64,000 bases of DNA from Chamaelirium japonicum (GCA_947650365.1 OX393556.1:80542579-80606578); one strand, 5' to 3'; counted from the first letter of the stretch, positions 52,636 to 64,000 are shown. Notes: generated from the letters alone by a model not told the origin. Numbers and translations: made by a program.

Positions 52636-54952
52636 ATGGATACATTCGTGCGAATGAATTAGAATGGATCATACGAATGAGTAAGAATGGATCGTACGAA
52701 TGAAATAAAATGGATTGTGCGAATGAATTAGAATGGATCGTGCGAATGAATTAGAATGGATCGTGTGAAAGAATTAGAATGGATTGTATGAATGAATTAG
52801 AATAGATCGTATGAATGAATTTGAATGGATCGTACGAATGAATTAGAATGGATCGTACGAATGAATTAGAATGAATTAGAATGGATCGTACGAATGAATT
52901 AGAATGGATACATTCGTGCGAATGAATTAGAATGGATCGGACGAATGAATTAGAATGGATCGTACGAATGAGAAAGAATGGATCGTACGAATGAATTAGA
53001 ATAGATCGTACGAATGAATTAGAATGGATCGTACGAAGGAATTAGAATGGATCGTACGAATGAATTAGAATGGATATATTCGTGCAAATAAATTAGAATG
53101 GATCGTATGAATGTATTAGAATGGATCGTATGAGTGAATTAGAATGGATCGTACGAATGAATTAGAATGGATCGTATGAATGAATTAGAATGGATATACT
53201 CGTGTGAATGAATTAGAATAGATCGTATGAATGAATTAGAATAGATTTTGTGAATGAATTAGAACTGATCGTACGAATGAATTAGAATGGATACATTCGT
53301 GCGAATGAATTAGAATGGATTGTATGAATGAATTAGAATGGATCGTATGAATGAATTAGAATAGATCGTGCGAATGAATTAGAATGGATCGTACGAATGA
53401 ATTAGAATGGATACATTCGTGCGAATGAATTAGAATGGATCGTACGAATGAATTAGAATGGATCTTACGAATGAATTAGAATGGATCGTATGAATGAATT
53501 AGAATGGATCGTACGAATGAATTAGAATGGATACATTCGTGCGAATGAATTAGAATGGATCGGACGAATGAATTAGAATGGATCGTACGAATGAATTAGA
53601 ATGGATCAAATGAATGAATTAGAATGGTTACATTCATGCGAATGAATTAGAATGGATCGTACGAATGGATTTGAATGGATCGTACGAATGGATTAGAATG
53701 GCTACATTCGAGCGAATGAATTAGAATGGATCGTACGAATGAATTAGAATGGATCGTACGAATGGATTAGAATGGATCGTACGAATAGATAAGAATGGAT
53801 ACCTTTGTGCATATGAATTAGAATGGATCGTACGAATGAATTAGAATGGATCATATTAATGAATTAGAATGGATCGTACGAATGAATTAGAATGGATACA
53901 TTCGTGTGAATGAATTAGAATGGATCGTGCGAATCAATTAGAATGGATCGTGCGAATGAATAAGAATAGATCATACGAATGAATTAAAATGAATCGTACG
54001 AATTAATTAGAATGGATACATTCGTGCGAATGAATTAGAATAGATTGTATGAATGAATTAGAATAGATCTTACGAATGAATTAGAATGGATCATACGAAT
54101 TAATTAGAATGGATCGTACGAATGAATTAGAATGGATCGTACGAATGAATTAGAATGGATACATTCGTGCGAATGAATTAGAATGGATTGTGCGAATGAA
54201 TAAGAACAGATCGTGCGAATGAATTAGAATGGATCGTACGAATGAATTAGAATAGATCGTGCGAATGAATTAGAATGGATCGTACGAATGAATTAGAATG
54301 GATATATTTGTGCGAATGAATTAGAATGGATCGTACGAATGAATTAGAATGGATCGTATGAATGAATTAGAATGGATCGTACGAATAAATTAGAATGGAT
54401 CGTGCGAATGAATTAGAATGGATCGTACGAATGAATTAGAATGGATCGTACGAATGAACTAGAATGGATTCATTCGTGCGAATGAATTAGAATGGATCGT
54501 ACGAATGAATTAGAATGGATCGTACGAATGAATTAGAATGGATCTTACGAATGAATTAGAATGGATCGTACGAATGAATTAGAATGGATCGTACGAATGA
54601 ATTAGAATGGATACATTCGTGCGAATGAATTAGAATGGATCGGATGAATGAATTAGAATGGATGGTACGAATGAATTAGAATGGATCGTACGAATGAATT
54701 AGAATGGATCGTACGAATAAATTAGAATGGATACATTCGTCCGAATGAATTAGAATGGATCATACGAATGAGTAAGAATGGATCGTACGAATGAAATAGA
54801 ATAGATTGTACGAATGAATTAGAATGGATCCTACGAATGAATTAGAATGGATCGTGTGAAAGAATTAGAATGGATTGTATGAATGAATTAGAATGGATCG
54901 TATGAATGAATTAGAATGGATCGTGCGAATGAATTCGAATGGATCGTATGAA
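52636..54952 (-). repeat. R block 76 (longest R block)
   Basis: 2.3 kb of R, about 98 units. It mixes segments typical of several blocks: the reverse CACAAAATC marker at 53239-53252, GATACCTTTGTGCATATG near 53796 as in class G blocks, and TTCGTCCGAATG near 54734. It ends at reverse class E (GAATTC 54950-54955). Confidence 0.95.
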
Positions 54953-55925
54953 TTCATTCTAATTCATTCATACAATCCATTCTAATTCTTTCACACGATC
55001 CATTCTAATTCATTCGTACGTTCCATTCTAATTTATTATAATTCATTCATACAATCCATTCTAATTCTTTCACACGATCCATTCTAATTCATTCGTACGT
55101 TCCATTCTAATTCAATAGCACGATCCATGCTAATTCATTCGTTCGATCAACTCTAATTCATTAGCATGATCCATTCTAATTCATTCGTACGATCCATTCT
55201 AATTCATTCGCACGATCCATTCTAATTCATTCATAGGATCCATTCTAATTCATTCATACGATCTATTCTAATTCTTTCGTACGAATGTATCCATTTTAAT
55301 TCATTCGCACGAATGTATCCATTCTAATTCATTCGTACGATCCTTTCTAATTCATTCGTACGATCCATTCTTACTCATTCGTATGATCCATTCTAATTCA
55401 TTCGTACGATCCATTCTGATTCATATGCACAAAGCTATCCATTCTAATCCATTCGTAGGATCCATTCTAATCCATTCGTACGATCCATTCTAATTCATTC
55501 GTACGATCCATTCTAATTCATTCGCTCGAATGTATCCATTCTAATCCATTCGTACGATCCATTCTAATTCATTCGCATGAATGTAACCATTCTAATTCAT
55601 TCATTTGATCCATTCTAATTCATTCGTACGATCCATTCTAATTCATTCGTCCGATCCATTCTAATTCATTCACACGAATGTATCCATTCTAATTCATTCG
55701 TACGATCCATTCTAATTCATTCGTACGATCCATTCTAATTCATTCGTACGATCCATTCTAATTCATTCGCACGAATGTATCCATTCTAGTTCATTCGTAC
55801 GATCCATTCTAATTCATTCGTACGATCCATTCTAATTCATTCGCACGATCCATTCTAATTCATTCGTACGATCAATTCTAATTCATTCGCACGAATGTAT
55901 CCAATCTAATTCATTCGTACGATCC
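54953..55925 (+). repeat. F block 77
   Basis: The start (CATACAATCC, CTTTCACAC, CGTACGTTCC) is duplicated within about 75 bp (54964 and 55039). It ends at class T. Confidence 0.94.
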
Positions 55926-56092
55926 TGAATTAGAATGGATCGTACGAATGAATTAGAATGGATACCTTTGTGAATATGAATTAGAATGGATCGTACGAAT
56001 GAATTAGAATGGATCATATTAATGAATTAGAATGGATCGTACGAATGAATTAGAATGGATACATTCGGGCGAATGAATTAGAATGGATCGTG
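55926..56092 (-). repeat. Short R block 78
   Basis: R units after class T, with GATACCTTTGTGAATATG. It is longer than the 88-bp class T cassettes and ends at GGATCGTGCACGAATG (GTGCAC palindrome). Confidence 0.93.
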
Positions 56093-57247
56093 CACGAATG
56101 TATCCATTCTAATTCATTCGTACGATCCATTCTAATTCATTAATATGATCCATTCTAATTCATTCGTACGATCCATTCTAATTCATATGTACAAAGGTAT
56201 CCATTCTAATCCATTCGTAGGATCCATTCTAATCCATTCGTACGATCCATTATAATTCATTCGTACGATCCATTCAAATTCATTCGCTCGAATGTTTCCA
56301 TTCTAATCCATTCGTACGATCCATTCTAATCCATTCATACGATCCATTCTAATTCATTCGCATGAATGTAACCATTCTAATTCATTCATTTGATCCATTC
56401 TAATTCATTCGTTCGATCCATTCTAATTCATTAGCACGATCGATGCTAATTCATTCGTTCGATCAATTCTAATTCATTAGCACGATCCATTCTAATTCAT
56501 TCGTACGATCCATTCTAATTCATTCGCACGATACATTCTAATTCATTCATAGGATCCATTCTAATTCATTCATACGATCTATTCTAATTCTTTCGCACGA
56601 ATGTATCCATTCTAATTCATTCGCACGAATGTATCCATTCTAATTCATTCATACGATCCGTTCTAATTCATTCGCCCGATCCATTCTAATTCATTCGTAC
56701 GATCAATTCTAATTCATTCGCACGAATGTATCCATTCTAATTCATTCGTACGATCCATTCTAATTCATTCGTAGGATCCATTCTAATTCATTCATACAAT
56801 CCATTCTAATTCATTCGCACGAATGTATCCATTCTAATTCATTCGTACGATCAGTTCTAATTCATTCACAAAATCTATTCTAATTCATTCATACGATCCA
56901 TTCTAATTCATTCACACGAATGTATCCATTCTAATTCATTCATACGATCCATTCTAATTCATTTGAACGATCCATTCTAATTCACTCATACGATCCATTC
57001 TAATACATTCATATGATCCATTCTCATTCATTTGCACGAATATATCCATTCTAATTCATTCGTACAATCCATTCTAATTCCTTCGTACGATCCATTCTAA
57101 TTCATTCATACGATCTATTCTATTTCATTCGTACGATCCATTCTTACTCATTGGTACGATACATTCTAATTCCTTCGTACGATCCATTCTAATTCATTCG
57201 TACGATCCATTCTAATTCATTCGTACAATCTATTCTAATTCATTCGT
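56093..57247 (+). repeat. F block 79
   Basis: It contains CATATGTACAAAGGTATCC near 56183, the ATTAGCACGATCGATGCTAAT hairpin near 56429 and the CACAAAATC marker at 56867. It ends at class K with CGTATG in place of CGTACG. Confidence 0.94.
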
Positions 57248-58312
57248 ATGAATGGATACATTCGTGTGAATGAATTAGAATGGATCGTACGATTGAGTAA
57301 GAATGGATCGTACGAATGAAATAGAATGGATTGCACGAATGAATTAGAATGGATCGTACGAAAGAATTAGAATGGATCGTGTGAAAGAATTAGAATGGAT
57401 TGTATGAATGAATTAGAATGGATCGTACGAATGAGTTAGAATGGATCGTACGAATGAATTAGAATGGATCGTACGAATAAACTAGAATAGATCGTACGAA
57501 TGAATTAGAATGGATCGTACGAAGGAATTAGAATGGATCGTACGAATGAATTAGAATGGATATATTCGTGCAAATGAATTAGAATGGATCGTATGAATGT
57601 ATTAGAATGGATCGTATGAGTGAATTAGAATGGATCGTACGAATGAATTAGAATGGATCGTATGAATGAATTATAATGGATACATTCGTGTGAATGAATT
57701 AGAATGGATCGTATGAATGAATTAGAATAGACTTTGTGAATGAATTAGAACTGATCGTACGAATGAATTAGAATGGATACATTCGTGCGAATGAATTAGA
57801 ATGGATTGTATGAATGAATTAGAATGGATCGTACGAATGAACTAGAAGGGATACATTCGTGCAAATGAATTAGAATGGATCGTACGAATGAATTAGAATG
57901 GATCGTACGAATGAATTAGAATGGATCTTACGAATGAATTAGAATGGATCGTACGAATGAATTAGAATGGATCGTACGAATGAATTAGAATGGATACATT
58001 CGTGCGAATGAATTAGAATGGATCGGACGAATGAATTAGAATGGATTGTACGAATGAATTAGAATGGATCGTACGAATAAATTAGAATGGATACATTCGT
58101 CCGAATGAATTAGAATGGATCATACGAATGAGTAAGAATGGATCGTACGAATGAAATAGAATAGATTGTATGAATGAATTAGAATGGATCCTACGAATGA
58201 ATTAGAATGGATCGTGTGAAAGAATTAGAATGGATTGTATGAATGAATTAGAATGGATCGTATGAATGAATTAGAATGGATCGTGCGAATGAATTCGAAT
58301 GGATCGTATGAA
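57248..58312 (-). repeat. R block 80
   Basis: It begins with class K. The reverse CACAAAATC marker (here ACTTTGTG) is at 57725-57738. It ends at a degenerate reverse class E (GAATTT). Confidence 0.95.
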
Positions 58313-59392
58313 TTTATTCTACTTCATTCATATAATCCATTCTAATTCTTTCACATGATCCATTCTAATTCATTCGTACGTTCCATTCTAATTCATTAGC
58401 ACGATCCATGCTAATTCATTCGTTCGATCAATTCTAATTCATTAGCACGATCCATTCTAATTCATTCGTACGATCCATTCTAATTCATTCGAACGATCCA
58501 TTCTAATTCATTCATAGGATCCATTCTAATTCATTCATACAATCCATTCTAATTCATTCGCACGAATGTATCCATTCTAATTCATTCGTACGATCAGTTC
58601 TAATTTATTCACAAAATCTATTCTAATTCATTCATACGATCCATTCTAATTCATTCATACGAATGTATCCATTCTAATTCATTCATACGATCCATTCTAA
58701 TTCATTCGTACTATCCATTCTAATTAACTCATACGATCCATTCTAATACATTCATACGATCCATTCTAATTCATTTGCACGAATATATCCATTCTAATTA
58801 ATTCGTACGATCCATTCTAATTCCTTCGTACGATCCATTCTAATTCATTCGTACGATCTATTCTATTTCATTCGTACGATCCATTCTTACTCATTCGTAC
58901 GATCCATTCTAATTCATTCGTCCGATCCATTCTAATTCATTCGCACGAATGTATCCATTCTAATTCATTCGTTCGATCAATTCTAATTCATTTGCACGAT
59001 CCATTCTAATTCATTCGTACGATCCATTCTAATTCATTCGCACGATCCATTCTAATTCATTCATAGGATCCATTCTAATTCATTCATACGATCCATTCTA
59101 ATTCATTTGTACGATCCATTTTAATTCATTCGCACAATCCATTCTATTTCATTCGTATGATCCATTCTTACTCATTGGTACGATCCATTCTATTTCATTT
59201 GCACGAATGTAACCATTCTAATTCACTCATACGAATCCATTCTAATTCATTCGGACAATCTATTCTATTTCATTCGTACGATCCATTCTTACTCATTCGT
59301 ACGATACATTCTAATTCCTTCGTACGATCCATTCTAATTCATTCGTACGATCCATTCTAATTCATTCGTACAATCTATTCTAATTCATTCGT
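58313..59392 (+). repeat. F block 81
   Basis: F units with the ATTAGCACGATCCATGCTAAT hairpin near 58398 and the CACAAAATC marker at 58610. It ends at class K. Confidence 0.94.
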
Positions 59393-59663
59393 ACGAATGG
59401 ATACATTCGTGTGAATGAATTAGAATGGATCGTACGAATGAGTAAGAATGGATCGTACGAATGAAATAGAATGGATTGCACGAATGAATTAGAATGGATC
59501 GTACTAATGAATTAGAATGGATCGTGTGAAAGAATTAGAATGGATTGTATGAATGAATTAGAATGCATCGTACGAATGAATTAGAATGGATCATACGAAG
59601 GAATTAGAATGGATCGTACGAATGAATTAGAATGGATCGTACGAATGAATTAGAATGGATCGT
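59393..59663 (-). repeat. R block 82
   Basis: About 11 R units with the class K signature, then an abrupt join CGTCCGATCC. Confidence 0.93.
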
Positions 59664-60341
59664 CCGATCCATTCTTACTCATTGGTACGATCCATTCTAT
59701 TTCATTCTATTCCATTCTAATTCATTCGTACGATCTATTCTAATTCATTCGTACGATCCATTCTAATTTATTCGTACGATCCATTCTAATTCATTCATAC
59801 GATCCATTCTAATTCATTCATACGATCCATTCTAATTCATTCCTACTATCCATTCTAATTCATTCACCCGATCCATTCTAATTCAATCATACGATCTATT
59901 CTATTCGAATGGATCATGCGATCCATTCGAATTCATTCGCACGATCCATTCTAATTCATTCATACGATCCATTCGAATTCATTCGCACGATCCATTCTAA
60001 TTCATTCATACGATCCATTCTAATTCTTTCACACGATCCATTCTAATTCATTCGTACGATCCATTCTAATTCATTCGTACAATCCATTCTATTTCATTTG
60101 TACGATCCATTCTTACTCATTCGTATGATCCATTCTAATTCATTCGTACGATCCATTCTAATTCATTTGTACGATCCATTCTAATTCATTCGTACAATCC
60201 ATTCTATTTCATTCGTACGATCCATTCTTACTCATTCGTATGATCCATTCTAATTCATTCGCACGAATGTATCCATTCTAATTCATTCATACAATCCATT
60301 CTAATTCATTCCGTACGATCCATTCTAATTCATTCGTACGA
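59664..60341 (+). repeat. F block 83-85
   Basis: F units interrupted only by the 12-bp mini-inversion at 59906-59917. It holds a truncated CATTCTATTCC unit near 59706 and a CATTCCGTACG unit near 60308. The part from about 59.93 kb matches 3586-3991. Confidence 0.94.
59903..59932. repeat. Class M mini-inversion, reverse orientation
   Basis: ATTCGAATGGATC, loop ATGC, GATCCATTCGAAT: the exact reverse complement of the hairpins at 27074, 47747 and 49253, now as R inside F. Confidence 0.92.
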
Positions 60342-61361
60342 TCATACGAATGAATTAGAATGGATCGTACGAATGAATTAGAATAGATTGTGCGAATGAA
60401 TTAGAATGGATTGTACAAATGAATTAGAATGGATCGTATGAATGAATTAGAATGGATCATACGAATGAGTAAGAATGAATCGTACGAATGAATTAGAATG
60501 GATTGTACGAATGAATTAGAATGGATCGTACGAATAAATTAGAATGGATACATTCGTCCGAATGAATTAGAATGTATCATACGAATGAGTAAGAATGGAT
60601 CGTACGAATGAAATAGAATAGATTGTACGAATGAATTAGAATGGATCCTACGAATGAATTAGAATGGATCGTGTGAAAGAATTAGAATGGATTGTATGAA
60701 TGAATTAGAATGGATCGTATGAATGAATTAGAATGGATCGTGCGAATGAATTCGAATGGATTGTATGAATGAATTAGAATGGATCGTACGAATGAATTAG
60801 AATGGATACATTCATGCGAATGAATTAGAATGGATACATTCGTGCGAAAGAATTAGAATAGATCGTATGAATGAATTAGAATGGATCCTATGAATGAATT
60901 AGAATGGATCGTGCGAATGAATTAGAATGGATCGTACGAATGAATTAGAATGGATCGTGCTAATAAATTAGAATTGATCGAATGAATGAATTAGCATGGA
61001 TCGTGCTAATGAATTAGAATGGAACGTACGAATGAATTAGAAAGGATCGGGTGAAAGAATTAGAATGGATTGTATGAATGTCATACGAATGAATTAGAAT
61101 GGATATATTCGTGCAAATTAATTAGAATGGATCGTATGAATGTATTAGAATGGATCGTATGAGTGAATTAGAATGGATCGTACGAATGAATTAGAATGGA
61201 TTGTATGAATGAATTAGAATGGATCGTACGAATGAATTAGAATGGATCATACGAATTAATTGGAATGGATCATACGAATGAATGAGAATGGAACGTACGA
61301 ATGAATTAGAATGGATCGTGTGAAAGAATTAGAATGGATTGTATGAATGAATTAGAATGAA
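60342..61361 (-). repeat. R block 86
   Basis: It starts at an eroded class D site (CGTACGATCATACG). An internal join at 61080 (GTATGAATG to TCATACG) marks a truncated unit. It ends at forward class E (GAATTC 61359-61364) followed by CGTTCGATCAATTC, not the usual right side. Confidence 0.94.
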
Positions 61362-64000
61362 TTCGTTCGATCAATTCTAATTCATTAGCACGATCCATTC
61401 TAATTCATTCGCACCATCCATTCTAATTCATTCGTACGATCCATTCTAATTCTTTCACACGATCCATTCTAATTCATTCGTACGATCCATTCTAATTCAT
61501 TCGTACGATTTATTCTAATTCATTCGTACGATCCATTCTAATTCATTCGTACGATCCATTTCATACAATCCATTCTAATTCTTTCACACGATCCATTCTA
61601 ATTCATTCGTACATTCCATTCTAATTCATTAGCACGATCCATGCTAATTCATTCGTTCGATCAATTCTAATTCATTAGCACGATCCATTCTAATTCATTC
61701 GCACGATCCATTCTAATTCATTTATAGGATCCATTCTAATTCATTCATACGATCTATTCTAATTCTTTTCGGACGAATGTATCCATTCTAATTCATTCGC
61801 ACGAATGTATGCATTCTAATTCATTCGTACGATCCATTCTAATTCATTCGTACGATCTATTCTAATTCATTCGTAAGATCCATTCTAATTCTTTCACACG
61901 ATCCATTCTAATTCATTCATACGATCCATTCTAATTCATTCATACGATCCATTCTAATTCATTCGCCCGATCCATTCTAATTCATTCGCCCGATCCATTC
62001 GAATTCATTCGCACGATCCATTCTAATTCATTCATACGATCCATTCTGATTCATTCATACAATGCATTCTAATTCATTCATACGATCCATTCTAATTCAT
62101 TTGCACGAATATATCCATTCTAATTCATTCGTACGATCCATTCTAATTCCTTCATACGATCCATTCTATTTCATTCGTACGATTTATTCTAATTCATTCG
62201 TACGATCCATTCTAATTCATTCGTACGAATCATTCTAATTCCTTCGTACGATCCATTCTAATTAATTCGTACGATCCATTCTAATTCATTCGTACGATCC
62301 ATTCTAATTCATTCGTACGATCCATTCTAATTCATTAATATGATCCATTCTAATTCATTCGTACGATCCATTCTAATTCATATGCACAAAGGTATCCATT
62401 CTAATCCATTCGTAGGATCCATTCTAATTCATTCGTACGATCCATTCTAATTTATTCGTACGATCCATTCTAATTCATTCGCTCGAATGTATCCATTCGT
62501 ATGATCCATTCTAATCCATTCGTACGATCCATTCTAATTCATTTGCATGAATGTAACCATTCTAATTCATTCATTTGATCAATTCTAATTCATTCGTACG
62601 ATCCATTCTAATTTATTCGTCCGATCCATTCTAATTCATTCGCACGAATGTATCCATTCTAATCCATTCTAATTTATTCGTCCGATCCATTCTAATTCAT
62701 TCACACGAATTTATTCGTACGATCCATTCTAATCCATTCGCACAAATGTATCCATTCTAATCCATTCGTACGATCCATTCTAATCCATTCGTACGATCCA
62801 TTCTAATTCATTCGCATGAATGTATCCATTCTAATACATTCACACGATCCATTCTAATTCATTCGTACGATCCATTCTAATTCATTCGTATGATCCATTC
62901 TAATTCATTTCTACAATCTATTCTAATTCATTCGCTCGAATATATCCATTCTAATTCATTCGTTCGATCCATTCTAATTCATTCGCACGATCCATTCTAA
63001 TTCATTCGTATGATCCATTCTAATCCATTCTAATTCATTCGTACGATCCATTCTAATTCATTCGTACGATCCATTCTAATTCATTCGCACGAATGTATCT
63101 ATTCTAGTTCATTCGTACGATCCATTCTAATTCATTCGTACGATCCATTCTAATTCATTCGCACGATCCATTCTAATTCATTCGTACGATCCATTCTAAT
63201 TCATTCATATGATCCATTCTAATTCATTCGTACGATCCATTCTAATTCATTCATACAATCCATTCTAATTCATTCGTACGATCCATTCTAATTCACTCAT
63301 ACGATCCATTCTAATACATTCATACGATCCAATCTAATTCATTTGCACGAATATATCCATTCTAATTCATTCGTACGATCCATTCTAATTCCTTCGTACG
63401 ATCCATTCTAATTCATTCGTACGATCTATTCTAATTCATTCGTATGATCCATTCTAATTCATTCGCACGATCCATTCTAATTCATTCGTATGATCCATTC
63501 TAATTCATTCGTACGATCCATTCTAATTCATTCGTACGATCCATTCTAATTCATTCGCACGATCTATTCTAATTCATTCATACGATCCATTCTAATTCAT
63601 TCATACGATCCATTCTAACTCATTCCTACAATCCATTCTAATTCATTCGCCCGATCCATTCTAATTCATTCATACGATCCATTCTATTCGAATGGATCAT
63701 GCGATCCATTCGAATTCATTCGCACGATCCATTCTAATTCATTCATACGATCCATTCTAATTCATTCATACAATGCATTCTAATTCATTAATACGATCCA
63801 TTCTAATTCATTTGCACGAATATATCCATTCTAATTCATTCGTACGATCCATTCTAATTCATTCGTACTATCTATTCTAATTCATTCGTACGATCCATTC
63901 TAATTCATTCGTACGATCCATTCTAATTCTTCGTACGATCCATTCTAATTCATTCGTACAATCCATTCTAATTCATTCGTACGATCCATTCTAATTCACT
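61362..64000 (+). repeat. F block 87-89
   Basis: 2.6 kb of F to the window edge, broken only by the class M mini-inversion near 63686. It contains CATATGCACAAAGGTATCC near 62384, partial units near 61560 (GATCCATTTCATAC) and 62660-62700, and a 22-bp unit near 63927. Confidence 0.95.
63686..63715. repeat. Class M mini-inversion, reverse orientation
   Basis: The same 13-bp arms around ATGC as at 59903-59932, within F sequence; the flanks (CCGATCC units, CATACGATCC) also match. Confidence 0.92.

Larger units (their letters stand above)
1..64000. repeat. Satellite array of a 23-bp unit, whole window
   Basis: Every line of the window is made of a 23-bp unit, CATTCTAATT plus CATTCGTACGATC, or its reverse complement. 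The consensus is about 35% GC, with 6 C, 2 G, 9 T and 6 A on the F strand, so base skew changes sign at every strand switch. Each unit holds one GATC and one CGTACG. Units differ mainly at CGTACG (CATACG, CGTATG, CGCACG, or ACAATCC in place of ACGATCC). No unique sequence, coding gene, tRNA or transposon is visible. CATTC pentamers recall human satellites II and III, but the unit is different and homology is not claimed. Confidence 0.98.

Noticed and set aside
59157..59360. 67-residue open frame on the plus strand
   Set aside because: Same reason; it closely resembles the frame at 9989-10174 because both lie in paralogous satellite segments.
3583..61364. Insertion-sequence or transposon ends at the GAATTC junctions
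   Set aside because: No unique sequence, target duplication or transposase lies between inverted copies. Both sides are satellite units.
1..64000. CRISPR array
   Set aside because: Repeats are contiguous, with no unique spacers of constant length between conserved repeats. Variation is point-like and within the unit.
1..64000. Telomeric repeat or microsatellite
   Set aside because: The period is 23/28 bp, and no TTAGGG-, TTTAGGG- or TTAGG-type run is present.
1..64000. CENP-B box
   Set aside because: The only resemblance is TTCG near the CGTACG part; the conserved core of the box is absent from the unit.
1..64000. Heat-shock elements, by analogy with human satellite III
   Set aside because: GAA and TTC triplets are plentiful, but in the consensus and at the GAATTC and CGTACG joins their spacing (0, 4 or 6 nt) does not give the alternating two-base-spaced pattern expected.
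1..64000. Assembly artefact as explanation for all inversions
   Set aside because: It cannot be excluded from sequence alone. But the same junctions with shared private variants recur in order across two 20-kb copies, and differences between copies look like ordinary mutation, which random misassembly would not produce.

Overview
The whole 64,000-base window is one satellite-DNA array. No gene, RNA gene, transposon or unique sequence was found. The basic unit is 23 bp. In the orientation called F (listed as strand +) it reads CATTCTAATT followed by CATTCGTACGATC. Its reverse complement is called R (listed as strand -). About one unit in ten, by eye, is a 28-bp variant in which the second part becomes CATTCGCACGAATG plus TATC. 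Units of 20, 24 and 27 bp and truncated units also occur. The window holds roughly 2,700 units (length divided by a mean near 23.8 bp). This points to a eukaryotic heterochromatic region (centromeric, pericentromeric, sex-chromosome or similar). I cannot name the species. Each consensus unit has two CpG sites, and they are changed very often to TG or CA, which suggests a genome that methylates cytosine.

The array is not simple head-to-tail. It switches strand about 88 times and so forms a mosaic of F and R blocks from 12 bp to 3.9 kb. Most switches fall in short palindromes that the unit contains or that form where two inverted units meet. Recurrent junction classes used in the feature list are: class E (R to F, centred on GAATTC), class K (F to R, centred on CGTACG, with a 28-bp unit next to it), class D (F to R, CGTACGATCGTACG), class G (F to R, TTTCGTGCGAATG), class T (F to R, GATCCTGAATTAG), class H (fold-back with 20-bp arms around a 7-nt loop) and class M (13-bp arms around a GCAT/ATGC loop). 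Classes E, K, T and M are each present in both orientations.

Layout. 1-8.0 kb: short alternating blocks. 8.08-27.74 kb: super-repeat copy A. 27.74-48.4 kb: super-repeat copy B, with the same junctions in the same order about 19.2-21.2 kb downstream. Inside each copy, near its start, is a doubled sub-repeat (offset 4.2 kb in A, 3.8 kb in B). Copy B also has a 1.5-1.8 kb duplication at 34.7-38.07 kb and a 1.5 kb duplication spanning both strands at 46.9-49.6 kb. 49.6-61.4 kb: a more rearranged mosaic of the same cassettes. 61.4-64.0 kb: almost pure F.

There is no operon or pathway to describe. What is of interest is the architecture: a short CATTC-rich satellite whose inversions and duplications can be followed junction by junction. 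All comparisons were made by eye; offsets come from matching distinctive variants and can be off by a few bases.
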